A DNA stretch of 64,000 nucleotides, taken from assembly GCF_014645355.1 (NCBI RefSeq), contig NZ_BMLS01000001.1, positions 930,001 through 994,000 of the forward strand. Reading direction: 5' to 3'. The notes below the pieces were generated by a model. That model made no database searches. It saw nothing but the letters and a program-made list of their open reading frames with translations, and was not told the origin of the DNA. Shown here piece after piece: positions 35,326 through 44,695 of this stretch; within the stretch, counting starts at the first letter, position 1; every line of letters begins with the position of its first letter. Made by a program: the position numbers and the translations under genes. The DNA is from Bowmanella pacifica (GTDB taxonomy: Bacteria > Pseudomonadota > Gammaproteobacteria > Enterobacterales > Alteromonadaceae).

Positions 35326-37989
35326 TTAAAAAGCTTGTTTTATATTGACATACACCATGCGACCACGGGGATCGTGCACTGTGGCATCGTATCCCAGAGA
35401 GTTACGCACGGTAGGGGCGGCGCGGTCAAACAGGTTCTGCGCCCCCACCATTAACCTTGGGCCCTCACCCGTGCTTAGCAAGGGATCCATCTGGTAGCTG
35501 TACTGCATATCTATCTTGGTCCAACTGGCAACTTTGGCGTTGTCTTCATTATCATTCTGGTAGTCACCAATATGGCGAACATAAAGATTGCCACTGTGCT
35601 TACCGTTACTCCACAGCAAGCCCAGATTAGCGCGCAGCTCAACGGTGGATACGCCAAAGTTTTCATCGTTGACATTGCCCAAACCATCGATTGGGCCGAG
35701 TAGCGGATCGTCCAGATCATAGCTCAGCACATAGGTACCATCCAGCATCGGGCGCAGGTTACCCCACTCACCCATGTCCAGATCCGTGAACAAGCTGAAA
35801 TCTATACCATCGGTTTGTACCGAGCCGGCGTTGCGGTAGTAAGTGGTGATTTTCACCGCTTCCCCACCCGGGCCGCGCTCAATCTGACTGCTGGTCGGGT
35901 CGACAGCCAGCAATGCCGCTGCAGACTCAGGTGTAATAAAGTTCTTATAGTCAAAACGCCAGTAATCCAGATTCAAGGTAACATCTTCGGCGAAAGTCCA
36001 GCTCATCCCCAGGTTCATAGCCTCAGACTCCTGTGGCTTTAATGGGCGCTCTGGATCACCGGTCAGCAATGAAATAAAACTCACTTCATCACCACCGACC
36101 AGCGGATCATTGGCGGTTTGCGGCGTAATAAACTGGGAATCATTCTGGAACACGGTAGCCACTCTGAACGAGGTGCCGTAACTGGCTCTTAGGCTAAAAT
36201 CCTGACTTGGGGTCCACAGCAGGGCCACTTTAGGGTCAGTGGTACTGGCTAGGTCAAAATCCTCGTAACGTATCGCGGTCTGCATTGTCAGATCGTAAGT
36301 CAGCGGGATGGAAAACTCGGCGAATGCCGCCCACACTTTCTGCTCGCCGGTAAAATCTTCACCGCCACCAAAAAAGTTAAACACCAAGTCGTTAGATAAC
36401 TCGTTAAAATCGTATTCCAGCTTATCGGTACGATGTTGCACACCAAAAGCGGCGCCTACCGCACCGGCTGGCAGTTCAAATAAATCACCAGTGACATGGG
36501 CATCAAATACGCTTTGGCTGGATTTAGCCTGATAGCCAAACTCGCCGAAGATAAAGTCATACATCTCAGGGGTATTTTTATCCTGGCTGCTCGACAGCCA
36601 ATAATAAAATGCATCGCCATTTGGCCCGCCCTGACCATTCAAGGCCGCTTGCAAATTGTGGGTAATCACATCTTTGCGGGCGTTTTCTGCTTCATTGACA
36701 CTGGTTGTCCAGGTGGCTTTCCAACTCCAGTCGTTGGTCAAATCGCCTTTCAGGCCGAGTTGATAACGCCAGCTTTGGTAAACTTTGTCATCTTTGTTGG
36801 ACTCAGAACCAGCCCCCAATGGTCGGATAAACAGCACGCCACTGTTAGAGGCACTGCCGGGAAAAGGATCAAGGCCTCCTACTTCGATAGCGTCCGGGTG
36901 ATACGCAGGCACCCGCACTTCGTCTAACTGAGGTTGGCTTGGCACCGAATTAATCGTGGTCTTGTTACGGGCCACCACCAATTCACTGAACAACTGCGTG
37001 CTGTCGGTTAAATCAAAGGTCGCTTGCGCCATGGCCTGTGTTTGTTCGGCGGCAGCAATGATGTCGCCGTAATAACCGTAGTTCAGCTCGCAAGCACCGT
37101 CGCTGGGGAACTCACCATCAGGCTTGCGGCGCACCAGACCCGGATATTTTTCAAAAGCACTGCCATCCAGACAGCTAGGGTCAATCAGTTTTATTGGCGG
37201 TCCTGGTGGTCCGTCAAACGCAATCACTTTGCCGGGGAAACCATAGCCACTCCAGGAGTCTTGGTTGTCAGCATAGTCATCGCGCCGCGCAGAATTGGGC
37301 ACATTAGTGCGCTTCAAGTAGTTCACGGCAAACATCAGATTGCTGCGTTCGCCTGCTGCCCCCACAATCGCCCCTAGGCTGATTTCGTCCGAGCCATATT
37401 TATTGTGCTGGTAGTTGGCATCCAGCTCGAATCCTTCAAAGGTGGAACGGGTGATAAAATTCACCACCCCAGCCACCGCATCTGAACCATACAAAGACGA
37501 CGCGCCATCTTTGAGTATTTCCACCCGCTCCACGGCGATGGCGGGCACCAGTGTGCTGAGGTCAACAAACTGATCACCAGCTTCGGTAACCGCCGGTGAC
37601 AGGGTGTGCCGCTGACCGTTTAGCAAAACCAGCGTAGAGGTGACGCCCAAACCACGCAGGTTGATATTAGTCGTACCGGCTGAACGGGCTTGTTCGAAAC
37701 TGTCCGAATAAACCTGCGCTCCGGTATTGATGGTCAAGGTATTGACCAGATCGGAAACACTGGTGGCCCCGATATTATTCAGGTCATCTTCGCCAATTAC
37801 GGCAATAGGCGAAGCGCTGTTGCCCTGCTCTTTGCCTTTGATAAACGACCCCGTGACGACGATTTGCTCGACATTCCTGTCCTGGTTGGCTGGCGCATCT
37901 TGCGCCATCAGGCTGTGACTGGTTGCCAAACCGGATAGTAGGCAACTGGTGCATAAGCCCAGATTGGTTAGGTTGGTGTGTCGTGTCAT
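35326..37989 (-). CDS. TonB-dependent receptor, large marine type
   Basis: An 887-residue outer-membrane receptor: signal peptide (1-29, MAQDA), TonB box (VEQIVVTGSFI), plug (about 55-170 with NLRGLGVTSTLVLLNGQR and VERVEILKDGASSLYGSDAVAGVV) and barrel ending in NIKQAF. The plug type and length fit the Alteromonadales/Caulobacter group that takes up carbohydrates or aromatic compounds rather than siderophores. GAGGAG precedes the start. It is divergent from the GST gene across a promoter with TGTATACA-type sites, so it probably belongs to the GntR-controlled island and may import its substrate. Single-gene unit with its own terminator. Confidence 0.9.
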   Translation of the reverse strand: MTRHTNLTNLGLCTSCLLSGLATSHSLMAQDAPANQDRNVEQIVVTGSFIKGKEQGNSASPIAVIGEDDLNNIGATSVSDLVNTLTINTGAQVYSDSFEQARSAGTTNINLRGLGVTSTLVLLNGQRHTLSPAVTEAGDQFVDLSTLVPAIAVERVEILKDGASSLYGSDAVAGVVNFITRSTFEGFELDANYQHNKYGSDEISLGAIVGAAGERSNLMFAVNYLKRTNVPNSARRDDYADNQDSWSGYGFPGKVIAFDGPPGPPIKLIDPSCLDGSAFEKYPGLVRRKPDGEFPSDGACELNYGYYGDIIAAAEQTQAMAQATFDLTDSTQLFSELVVARNKTTINSVPSQPQLDEVRVPAYHPDAIEVGGLDPFPGSASNSGVLFIRPLGAGSESNKDDKVYQSWRYQLGLKGDLTNDWSWKATWTTSVNEAENARKDVITHNLQAALNGQGGPNGDAFYYWLSSSQDKNTPEMYDFIFGEFGYQAKSSQSVFDAHVTGDLFELPAGAVGAAFGVQHRTDKLEYDFNELSNDLVFNFFGGGEDFTGEQKVWAAFAEFSIPLTYDLTMQTAIRYEDFDLASTTDPKVALLWTPSQDFSLRASYGTSFRVATVFQNDSQFITPQTANDPLVGGDEVSFISLLTGDPERPLKPQESEAMNLGMSWTFAEDVTLNLDYWRFDYKNFITPESAAALLAVDPTSSQIERGPGGEAVKITTYYRNAGSVQTDGIDFSLFTDLDMGEWGNLRPMLDGTYVLSYDLDDPLLGPIDGLGNVNDENFGVSTVELRANLGLLWSNGKHSGNLYVRHIGDYQNDNEDNAKVASWTKIDMQYSYQMDPLLSTGEGPRLMVGAQNLFDRAAPTVRNSLGYDATVHDPRGRMVYVNIKQAF

Positions 37990-38083
37990 ACCCGTCTCCT
38001 CTTTCGTTCTTGTTGCTGTGCGGTTGATTGAGGTTGTTTATTTTGCACTCACTTTTTTTACATATAATTCAATGTTAAATATT

Positions 38084-38132
38084 TGTATATATTTTTAACC
38101 AATTTAAATACATTTATATTTTAATGTATACA
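38084..38132. promoter_or_regulatory. GntR operator-like sites, TonB receptor / GST promoter
   Basis: An exact TGTATACA (38125-38132) and a one-mismatch copy TGTATATA (38084-38091), 41 bp apart (about four helical turns), lie in the divergent promoter between the TonB receptor and the GST gene. The same palindrome recurs at other promoters of the island including that of gntR. Confidence 0.65.
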
Positions 38133-38150
38133 CCAAAAGGAGGTGATGAA

Positions 38151-38951
38151 ATGCTCTGGCTTTATCAGGATTGGGATTCTTTGATGTCTTTTAAGGTGCG
38201 CGCCTGCTTGGCCGCAAAGGCCCTGAGTTGGCAAAGCCGGCGCGTGGTGCTGCGGGACTTTGAACATCTGCATCCCGATTACCTGGCGCTTAATCCGGCC
38301 GGCGTGGTGCCGACGCTCGTGCATAACGGCCAGGTTATCCGCGAGTCCAGCATCATCAACGAATATCTGGACGAAACTTTTATGCCCAGCTTGGTCCCCT
38401 CACAACCAACGGCCCGGGCCAGCATGCGTATGTGGTGTAAGTATTTTGATGATGTGATCCACCCCACGCTGCGAGTGGCATCTTTTCAGCTTATGATTCG
38501 CCAGCGCTTTACCAATATGCCCCCTGAAGCGCTAGAAACGCTGATCGCCTCGCACCCTCAGCCAGCACGAGCGGCCGCCTTTCGTAATCTGCTGGGGACT
38601 TGTGTGGATTACCAGGCGGTGCAGGCAAGTATTCAACAGCTTATTGCGATTGCGGAGCTGATGGAGCAACGACTTACTCAGCATGCCTGGCTGGCCGCTG
38701 AAACCTTTACCCTGGCGGATATCAGTACGATGGCATTGGCTGACAGGGTAAGTCGTTTAAAGTTTGATTTTATCTGGCAGGGCAAGCCACAGGTACAAGA
38801 CTGGCTGTCCCGCATACGCGTACACCCAGCCTATCAGCAGGCCATGTGTCCACCAGAATACAGGATGCCCAGTCCCAAAGCCGAAGATCTGGAGCAACTG
38901 GGCAGATTACTGAAACAACAAGGGCTGCAAGAGCAACCAGCCTCTAACTAA
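38151..38951 (+). CDS. Glutathione S-transferase family protein
   Basis: A 266-residue GST: N-terminal thioredoxin-like domain (LYQDWDSLMSFKVRACL, NPAGVVPTLVHNG, RESSIINEYLDETF) and a C-terminal helical domain (about 90-240). ATG 38151 follows AAGGAGGTGAT, an 11-base perfect match to the 16S anti-Shine-Dalgarno at ideal spacing, so very high translation is expected; an upstream ATG at 38124 lies inside the operator. GSTs in catabolic clusters cleave ethers, remove halogens or isomerise maleyl intermediates. The presence of an FAH hydrolase downstream would suit a maleylpyruvate- or maleylacetoacetate-isomerase role, but the sequence does not look like the zeta class. Substrate unknown. Confidence 0.85.
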   Translation: MLWLYQDWDSLMSFKVRACLAAKALSWQSRRVVLRDFEHLHPDYLALNPAGVVPTLVHNGQVIRESSIINEYLDETFMPSLVPSQPTARASMRMWCKYFDDVIHPTLRVASFQLMIRQRFTNMPPEALETLIASHPQPARAAAFRNLLGTCVDYQAVQASIQQLIAIAELMEQRLTQHAWLAAETFTLADISTMALADRVSRLKFDFIWQGKPQVQDWLSRIRVHPAYQQAMCPPEYRMPSPKAEDLEQLGRLLKQQGLQEQPASN

Positions 38952-39615
38952 TCTGGCAGGCTTCATCAAAATCCAAACGCGGCAGGCGCTGAAACAGTTT
39001 TGTGGTGTCGCCGTAACCAAGGCAGCACAAAAAGTTGCTGCGAATACGAGTACCGGCAAAGAAAGCGTCATCACAGGCCTGATTATTAAAACCCGACATT
39101 GGGCCTACATCCAAACCCAGGGCGCGCGCCGCAATCATCAGGTAAGCGCCCTGTAGTGTGCCATTTCTAAAAGCCGTGATTTCAGCAGCCTTGGCATTGT
39201 CGGCCATCATCTGACGAGCCCCCGGATTGTGCGCAAACAGCTTGTCCATCTTCTCGTAAAACGCCAGGTCATGGGCAACGATCACGGTAACAGGTGCGCT
39301 CAGTACCTTGTTCACATTCAGCGGGGCCAGGCAGGCTTTGAGCTTCTGCTTGGCCTGTTCACTTTGTATAAACACGAAGCGGGCCGGGCAACTGTTCATA
39401 CTGGTGGAGCCCATTTTCACAATCTCGTAAAGCTGCCTGAGGGTTTGCTTAGCAACAGGTTTATCCAGCCAACCGTTATGGCTGCGTGCTTCACACAGAA
39501 TCTGATCCAGCATCTTCGGGCTTAAGGGTTCAAATTCCTCTCGAAGCTTGGTGGCAGCGGCCTGTGCCATATCAATAGCCTGCTGTTGTGCATGACTAAT
39601 AGCCGGTGAATTCAT
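38944..39615 (-). CDS. RutE/HadB-like nitroreductase-family protein
   Basis: A 223-residue flavoprotein of the nitroreductase fold. ARSHNGWLDKPVAKQTL, GSTSMNSCPARFVFI, GTLQGAYLMIAARALGLDVG and SNFLCCLGYGD closely follow the RutE subgroup, which reduces malonic semialdehyde to 3-hydroxypropionate using NAD(P)H. In this cluster it may remove a reactive C3 semialdehyde or reduce a related compound. GGGAGG lies before ATG 39615. It is divergent from a TauE-type permease with TGTATACA sites between, and overlaps the convergent GST gene by 8 bp. Confidence 0.85.
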   Translation of the reverse strand: MNSPAISHAQQQAIDMAQAAATKLREEFEPLSPKMLDQILCEARSHNGWLDKPVAKQTLRQLYEIVKMGSTSMNSCPARFVFIQSEQAKQKLKACLAPLNVNKVLSAPVTVIVAHDLAFYEKMDKLFAHNPGARQMMADNAKAAEITAFRNGTLQGAYLMIAARALGLDVGPMSGFNNQACDDAFFAGTRIRSNFLCCLGYGDTTKLFQRLPRLDFDEACQIS

Positions 39616-39684
39616 CTTGGCGTCCTCCCAATAGACATGGTTGAGTTAAAAAAAACACTAGATCTGAATGCAATCTAGATTTAA

Positions 39685-39713
39685 TGTATACAATAACATT
39701 ACCAAAGTATACC
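39685..39713. promoter_or_regulatory. GntR operator-like sites, RutE-like / TauE promoter
   Basis: An exact TGTATACA (39685-39692) and a second core GTATAC (39707-39712) lie about 21 bp apart, two helical turns, in the divergent promoter between the RutE-like gene and the TauE permease. Same motif as elsewhere in the island. Confidence 0.65.
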
Positions 39714-39738
39714 TAGATAGGTTTAGAGATCTGAGACT

Positions 39739-40563
39739 ATGGAGTTTATCGACGCTGTTTTGCCATTGGCCGCCATGATGCTGGCCACAGGAATCGTCGC
39801 CGGTCTGCTGGCTGGTTTGCTGGGTGTAGGTGGCGGCATTGTGATAGTGCCGGTGCTGGACACGGCCTTGGGTTTGTACGGTATAGAGCCGGCCATTCGC
39901 ATGCATGTAGCCGTTGCCACGTCGCTGACCTGCATTATCTTTACCTCGATTTCATCCACCCGGGCACATCACGCCAAAGGGGCAGTGGACTTGGGTTTGG
40001 TAAAAATCTGGGGCCCGGCGGTGCTGATGGGCTCACTTTTAGGCGCCATCGGCGCAGCCTTTGTGGACAGCCAGGTTTTATCCGCGGTGTTTGGCGTGGT
40101 GGCACTGCTGGTCGCCCTAAAAATGCTATTGCCACTGGACAATCTGATCCTCAGCCGAGATGTGCCACGTGGGCTGGCAGCACCTTTTCCCCCACTGGCC
40201 ATAGGCGGCTTGTCGAGCATGATGGGTATAGGCGGCGGCACCCTGAGCGTGCCGGTGCTGACCTTGATGAATCAGCCCATCCATCGCGCGGTGGGCACAG
40301 CTGCGCTGTTTGGATTATTGATCAGCTTGCCAGGCGCTTTTGGTTTTGCCTACTCAGGCTGGGGGGACTCGCGTCTTCCACCAGGCAGCCTAGGTTACAT
40401 CAATCTGATCGGTGTAGCACTGATCGCACCGGTCACTGTGGTAATGGCCCCCTTTGGCGCCAAACTCGCTCATCGCTTGGATAAACGCAGGCTCAGCATG
40501 CTATTCGGCTTTTTCCTGCTGTTGGTCGCGGGGCGTATGTTGTACCGCACCTTACTGGCTTGA
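39739..40563 (+). CDS. TauE/SafE-family permease
   Basis: A 274-residue inner-membrane protein with about eight helices and the glycine-rich repeats of the TauE/SafE (DUF81) family: GLLAGLLGVGGGIVIVPVL and the matching IGGLSSMMGIGGGTLSVPVL. Members export sulfite, sulfoacetate or other small organic anions; here an organic-acid substrate of the pathway is possible. It begins a likely operon continuing into the FAH, VOC, hydrolase, ThDP and aldehyde-dehydrogenase genes, although a 156-bp gap follows it. A second TauE homologue is encoded at 49327-50049. Confidence 0.85.
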   Translation: MEFIDAVLPLAAMMLATGIVAGLLAGLLGVGGGIVIVPVLDTALGLYGIEPAIRMHVAVATSLTCIIFTSISSTRAHHAKGAVDLGLVKIWGPAVLMGSLLGAIGAAFVDSQVLSAVFGVVALLVALKMLLPLDNLILSRDVPRGLAAPFPPLAIGGLSSMMGIGGGTLSVPVLTLMNQPIHRAVGTAALFGLLISLPGAFGFAYSGWGDSRLPPGSLGYINLIGVALIAPVTVVMAPFGAKLAHRLDKRRLSMLFGFFLLLVAGRMLYRTLLA

Positions 40564-40719
40564 ATATGTAAAAACAGATAGCAAGGCTCACTGATATTCA
40601 ATTTTAGATATATCAAGCAGCCATTTAATTAGTCGAATTTCATCGGTAAGACCCGCAAAGTGGGCTTGATGAATTGCAAAAGTTAAGCCCCTACGGGGCA
40701 CAAAATAAGAGAATTCTGT

Positions 40720-41658
40720 ATGACAAAATTCGCATTAGCGACTTACCAGACGCAAGGCCATGAACGCACGGCTATGCAGATCCAAGGCAAGTTTTTCGAC
40801 CTGGAGAGCTGTTTTGAAGCCGTTCACCCAGCACAGCACAGCAAACCACGCTGGGTATTCAGCAGTACCGATGCTATTTGCCAATGGGAGCAAACCTCGG
40901 CTGAATTGCAGGACCTGGCTGAACAGGTGATTCTGTTAGTCGAGCAAGGCAAGTTAGCGCCACTGGCTGAGGATTTGCAGTTGCTGGCCCCCTTCCGCCC
41001 CACCACCATTTTTGGCACGGCATCCAATTATCATGAACATGCAGCCGAGATGAATACCATTCTGGCCGCCAAGCCAGATAGCTCTCCTTATGTGTTTATG
41101 AAAGCCACCACCTCAGTGACCGCTACCCAGACAGATGTGATTCTGCCACCGGAAACTCAGCAATTGGACTGGGAAGTGGAACTGGGCGTAGTCATAGGTA
41201 AGGCCGCCCGCCGGGTCAAGGCCGCAGATGCCCTTAACTACATTGCTGGCTACACCGTGGTGAATGATATTTCTGCCCGGGATTTGAATCGTCGCAGTGA
41301 CTACCCCTTTAAACACGACTGGTTTCGCGGCAAAAGCTGGGACACCTTCTGCCCCATGGGGCCGGTCTTCGTACCCAAGCAAACTATCGCCGACCCGCAT
41401 CAAATCAAGCTGTCGTTGTTTCTAAACGGTAAACAAATGCAAGACGGCAATACCAGCGAACTGATTTGGAATGTATTTGAACAAATCGAGTACCTGTCCA
41501 GCATTTTGACCCTGCGTCCTGGGGATTTGATTATGACCGGTACCCCCGCCGGGGTCGGCAAAGGTATCGGCTTATATCTAAAGCCGGGCGATGTACTGGA
41601 AGCCAGCGCCGAGGGCGTGGGCAGCATTAAAAATACCGTCAGGGCCGAAGTGCTCTGA
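40720..41658 (+). CDS. Fumarylacetoacetate hydrolase-family enzyme
   Basis: A 312-residue FAH-fold enzyme: GTASNYHEHAAEM near the substrate site, metal ligands in DWEVELGVVIGKAA and YTVVNDISARDLNRR, and the C-terminal PGDLIMTGTPAGVGKG. Family members hydrolyse C-C bonds in acylpyruvates (fumarylpyruvate, fumarylacetoacetate) or hydrate/decarboxylate oxo-acids. The N-terminal 70 residues are an FAH N-domain-like extension. AAGAGA precedes ATG 40720. Being followed by an extradiol-like VOC protein and an alpha/beta hydrolase points to a ring-fission pathway. The precise reaction cannot be fixed from the sequence. Confidence 0.87.
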   Translation: MTKFALATYQTQGHERTAMQIQGKFFDLESCFEAVHPAQHSKPRWVFSSTDAICQWEQTSAELQDLAEQVILLVEQGKLAPLAEDLQLLAPFRPTTIFGTASNYHEHAAEMNTILAAKPDSSPYVFMKATTSVTATQTDVILPPETQQLDWEVELGVVIGKAARRVKAADALNYIAGYTVVNDISARDLNRRSDYPFKHDWFRGKSWDTFCPMGPVFVPKQTIADPHQIKLSLFLNGKQMQDGNTSELIWNVFEQIEYLSSILTLRPGDLIMTGTPAGVGKGIGLYLKPGDVLEASAEGVGSIKNTVRAEVL

Positions 41659-41674
41659 ACCAGAGGAGAGCAAC

Positions 41675-42211
41675 ATGTACCAACCCAAGCCAACCAAACT
41701 GGGCCATCTGGTGCTCAAGGTGCAGGACATACAACGTTCGGTGCAGTTTTATCAGGAGGTGGTCGGTCTGACCGTGTCTGACTGGATAGATGATCGCATG
41801 GTTTTTTTGCGTGCCGGTCAGGACCATCATGATCTGGCCTTATTGCAGCTGCCTGCTGATCAACTAGGCAAGCAGGACCCGGCCCAGTCACGCATCGAGC
41901 ACTTCTCCTATCACGTCGACAGCATCGAAGACATCAAGCAGATCACCAAGATGTTGCTGGCGCGCGGGATTGAAATTGACCGCGGCATTGGTCGCCATGG
42001 CCCAGGCGACAATACCTTTATCGTGTTTAAAGACCCGGATGGCAATAACGTGGAGTTTTACTCCGACATGCTGCAAATCACCGAACAAGCCCCCTATGCC
42101 GCTTCAGTCTGGCCTGGTACCGAAATGGGCACCTTTGATCAGTGGAATTTGGAAAGCTTTGTGGTTGAACCGCCAGCGCGGATCAAAGCCATTATTAAGA
42201 ATGACAAGTAA
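41675..42211 (+). CDS. Extradiol-dioxygenase-like VOC protein
   Basis: A 178-residue vicinal-oxygen-chelate protein. The paired-fold motifs and the putative Fe(II)/metal triad are present: His11 (LGHLVLKV), His76 (IEHFSYHV) and Glu127 (NNVEFYSD), the pattern of type I extradiol dioxygenases, though it has only one module, shorter than classic two-module enzymes. It could cleave a catechol or act as an isomerase or glyoxalase-like enzyme. GAGGAGA precedes ATG 41675. Between an FAH-family enzyme and an alpha/beta hydrolase, ring cleavage is the best guess. Confidence 0.78.
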   Translation: MYQPKPTKLGHLVLKVQDIQRSVQFYQEVVGLTVSDWIDDRMVFLRAGQDHHDLALLQLPADQLGKQDPAQSRIEHFSYHVDSIEDIKQITKMLLARGIEIDRGIGRHGPGDNTFIVFKDPDGNNVEFYSDMLQITEQAPYAASVWPGTEMGTFDQWNLESFVVEPPARIKAIIKNDK

Positions 42212-42223
42212 GGGAGAATCCTG

Positions 42224-43045
42224 ATGCCCTTTATACAAATTAACCAAGACAGCTTTTATTACGAAGTGCATGGCCAGGGCAAGCCGGTGGTGTTGGCCCA
42301 TGGTTTGGGCGGCAATCATGCCAGTTGGTACAAACAAGTGGCGGTACTGGCCAGTGCTTATCAGGTGATCACCTTTGACCATCGTGGTTTTGGCAATTCC
42401 ACCGACCAGGCAGGCCTGGGGCGTAGCGGTTTTGTTAGCGACTTGCTGGCTTTGCTTGATCACTTGCAACTGCCCAAAGTCGCACTGGTGGGTCAGTCCA
42501 TGGGCGGCGGCACCGCCATTCAATTTGCCAGTCAATACCCTGAGCGAGTCGCCGGGTTGGTAATTGCCGACTCTCTGCATGGCTTACAAGAAAGTTCTGA
42601 AGTCGCGGCCATTATGGACAAGGCGCGGGCCGACACCGCCCACCTCGACCAATTGCAACGGGTGCTGGGCGAGGCATTTCGCCAGGCAAATCCCGAGCAG
42701 GGTCTGTTATACCGCCAGTTCAACAGCTTTAACCGCACCGATCGCAGCAATCTTAGCGGTGAATATGCCGCCACAAAAGTGGATCCGGCCACTTTAGGTA
42801 AGCTTGGTTTTGCCGTGATGTTTCTGGCCGGTCAGGACGATATTTTGTTCCCCATTGAGGCGATTCGCCTGGTGCAGGAGCAGGTGGACGGTTCCTTTAT
42901 CGTGGAATTTGACGCCTGCGGTCATTCGGCCTTTTTTGAAAAGCCGGTGGAATTCAACGACAGCCTGCTGAGCTTTCTGCAGATGGCCGGGCTTGCGCCC
43001 AGCGCCGCCGCACACAGCAACAGTGCGGGTTACATTCATCCATAA
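42224..43045 (+). CDS. Alpha/beta hydrolase, meta-cleavage-product-hydrolase-like
   Basis: A 273-residue alpha/beta hydrolase: oxyanion HGLGGNH, nucleophile Ser92 in VGQSMGGG, acid in GQDDILFP and catalytic His234 in ACGHSAFFE. This general type includes C-C hydrolases of meta-cleavage products and enol-lactone hydrolases. It starts 12 bp after the VOC gene with GGGAG upstream, so they are co-transcribed. The combination VOC dioxygenase plus alpha/beta hydrolase is typical of extradiol ring fission, but the specific substrate is unknown. Confidence 0.85.
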   Translation: MPFIQINQDSFYYEVHGQGKPVVLAHGLGGNHASWYKQVAVLASAYQVITFDHRGFGNSTDQAGLGRSGFVSDLLALLDHLQLPKVALVGQSMGGGTAIQFASQYPERVAGLVIADSLHGLQESSEVAAIMDKARADTAHLDQLQRVLGEAFRQANPEQGLLYRQFNSFNRTDRSNLSGEYAATKVDPATLGKLGFAVMFLAGQDDILFPIEAIRLVQEQVDGSFIVEFDACGHSAFFEKPVEFNDSLLSFLQMAGLAPSAAAHSNSAGYIHP

Positions 43046-43068
43046 TCAGATTTAACGGGTACCCTATC

Positions 43069-44694
43069 ATGACTAATAAAACCGTAGCTCAACAGGTCGT
43101 CGATACGCTCAAGGAGCTGGGCGTCAAACATGTGTTCGGCGTACCCAGCGGCGGCTGGGTGGATTATATGGAAGCCCTGCGCACCACAGACGGCATCGAA
43201 TTTGTTCTCGCCACCCACGAAGGCGGCGCGGCCTTTATGGCTGACGTTTGTGGCCGTATTACCGGTGTGCCCGGCGTGTGTTTCGGCACCTTTGGCCCCG
43301 GCGCCACTAACCTGGCCACCGGTGTGGGCAGTGCCTATCTGGATCGCTCGCCAATGATTGCCCTGACCGACGAAATGCCTGCTGCCAAGCGTGGCCGCAT
43401 CGTGCAGATGGCCATTGACCATCAGGCGCTGTTCGCCCCTATCACCAAGAAAACCACCCGCCTGGAAGCCGAGCGGGTGCGCGAAATCATCTTTGATGCC
43501 GCCCATGTAGCCACTTCCGGCGTACCAGGCCCTGTACATATCGGCCTGCCGGTGGGCATGAGTGCCCTGCCAGCGGCGCAAGAAAGTGCCAAGCCCATTG
43601 CGCCGAAAATTGCCGAACCAGCCGCTCAGGTGCTGTTGGACAAAATGCGAGAGCTGTTTGTACAAGCCGATAAACCCGTGATTGCGCTGGGTATGCGTGC
43701 TATTACGAGCGGCGTGCAGGAGCAGGTGATTGCCCTGGCCGAAAAATTCCAGGTACCTGTGGTGTTAAACCCCATGGCCAAGGGCATGCTGGCCGAGTCG
43801 CATCCTAACTATGCCGGCGTGTTGTTCCATGCCTTGAGCGATGTGGTAGGGCAAACCCATCAACAGGCCGATTTGGTGGTCAGCATCGGCTATGACGAAG
43901 TGGAATTTAACTACGAAGACTGGATCCCCAATGCACCACTGGTCAGCCTGGATATCGCTGCCACCGATCTGGATACCAGCAAATATACCTTAGCCTGTGA
44001 TGTGCTGGGCAATATCAAGCATTCGGTGGAATACCTGCTGGCCAGCGACTGCGCTGTGAAGAACTGGGATTTAGATGCGCTGGCTCAGCGTAAAGCCGAG
44101 ATGTTTGCCCGTATGTCCCCCAACAATGACGCCTTCGGTCCTTGTGCGGCGCTGGATATTTTGCGCGACAAGTTTCCACAACACGGCATTATGACCTGTG
44201 ATGTAGGTGCCCACATTCACCTGATTGGACAAAAGTGGCCCACCCCTAAACCGGGCCTGCAAATTATGACCAACGGCTGGTCGGCCATGGGCTTTGCCAT
44301 TCCTTCGGCTATTGCCGCCAAGCTGTGTAAACCGGATACGCCAGTCTGTTCGGTGGTGGGTGACGGCGGTTTCTTGATGACTGCCGGTGAACTGGCCGTG
44401 GCCGTCAGGGAAAAGCTGAATATCGTGTATGTGCTGTTTACCGACAATGACCTGGCGCTAATCCGTATCAAGCAAGAGAAAAAGCACAACCCTATTTACG
44501 GCACCCCGATTCGTGAGCGCGGCACTATTGGCGGCGACAACATCTTCGGCGTACCTGTACTGAAGGCTTACGATAAGCAGGAGTACGCACAGACACTGGA
44601 AAAAGCCTTTGCCATGCAGGGGCCGGTGATTGTCGAGGCGATTCTAAACTCGCGCGAGTATGACAGCCTGGTACTGCGTAAGGACAAACCCTGA
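43069..44694 (+). CDS. ThDP-dependent decarboxylase/ligase-like enzyme
   Basis: A 541-residue acetolactate-synthase-like thiamine-diphosphate enzyme. The catalytic glutamate is Glu51 (ATHEGGAAFMAD), the middle domain includes KPVIALGMRA, and the ThDP motif begins at GDGGFLMTAGELAVA and ends with TDNDLALIR. It lacks features that fix it as acetolactate synthase (no regulatory subunit gene nearby) and is probably a 2-oxo-acid decarboxylase making an aldehyde for the dehydrogenase encoded next. The genes are two bases apart, so they act together. Benzoylformate-, sulfopyruvate- or other oxo-acid decarboxylase activity are all possible. Confidence 0.84.
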   Translation: MTNKTVAQQVVDTLKELGVKHVFGVPSGGWVDYMEALRTTDGIEFVLATHEGGAAFMADVCGRITGVPGVCFGTFGPGATNLATGVGSAYLDRSPMIALTDEMPAAKRGRIVQMAIDHQALFAPITKKTTRLEAERVREIIFDAAHVATSGVPGPVHIGLPVGMSALPAAQESAKPIAPKIAEPAAQVLLDKMRELFVQADKPVIALGMRAITSGVQEQVIALAEKFQVPVVLNPMAKGMLAESHPNYAGVLFHALSDVVGQTHQQADLVVSIGYDEVEFNYEDWIPNAPLVSLDIAATDLDTSKYTLACDVLGNIKHSVEYLLASDCAVKNWDLDALAQRKAEMFARMSPNNDAFGPCAALDILRDKFPQHGIMTCDVGAHIHLIGQKWPTPKPGLQIMTNGWSAMGFAIPSAIAAKLCKPDTPVCSVVGDGGFLMTAGELAVAVREKLNIVYVLFTDNDLALIRIKQEKKHNPIYGTPIRERGTIGGDNIFGVPVLKAYDKQEYAQTLEKAFAMQGPVIVEAILNSREYDSLVLRKDKP

Positions 44695-44695
44695 T

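Noticed and set aside
43036-43665. 209-codon frame antisense to the ThDP enzyme gene
   Set aside because: Lies wholly opposite conserved ThDP enzyme sequence; composition typical of a shadow frame.
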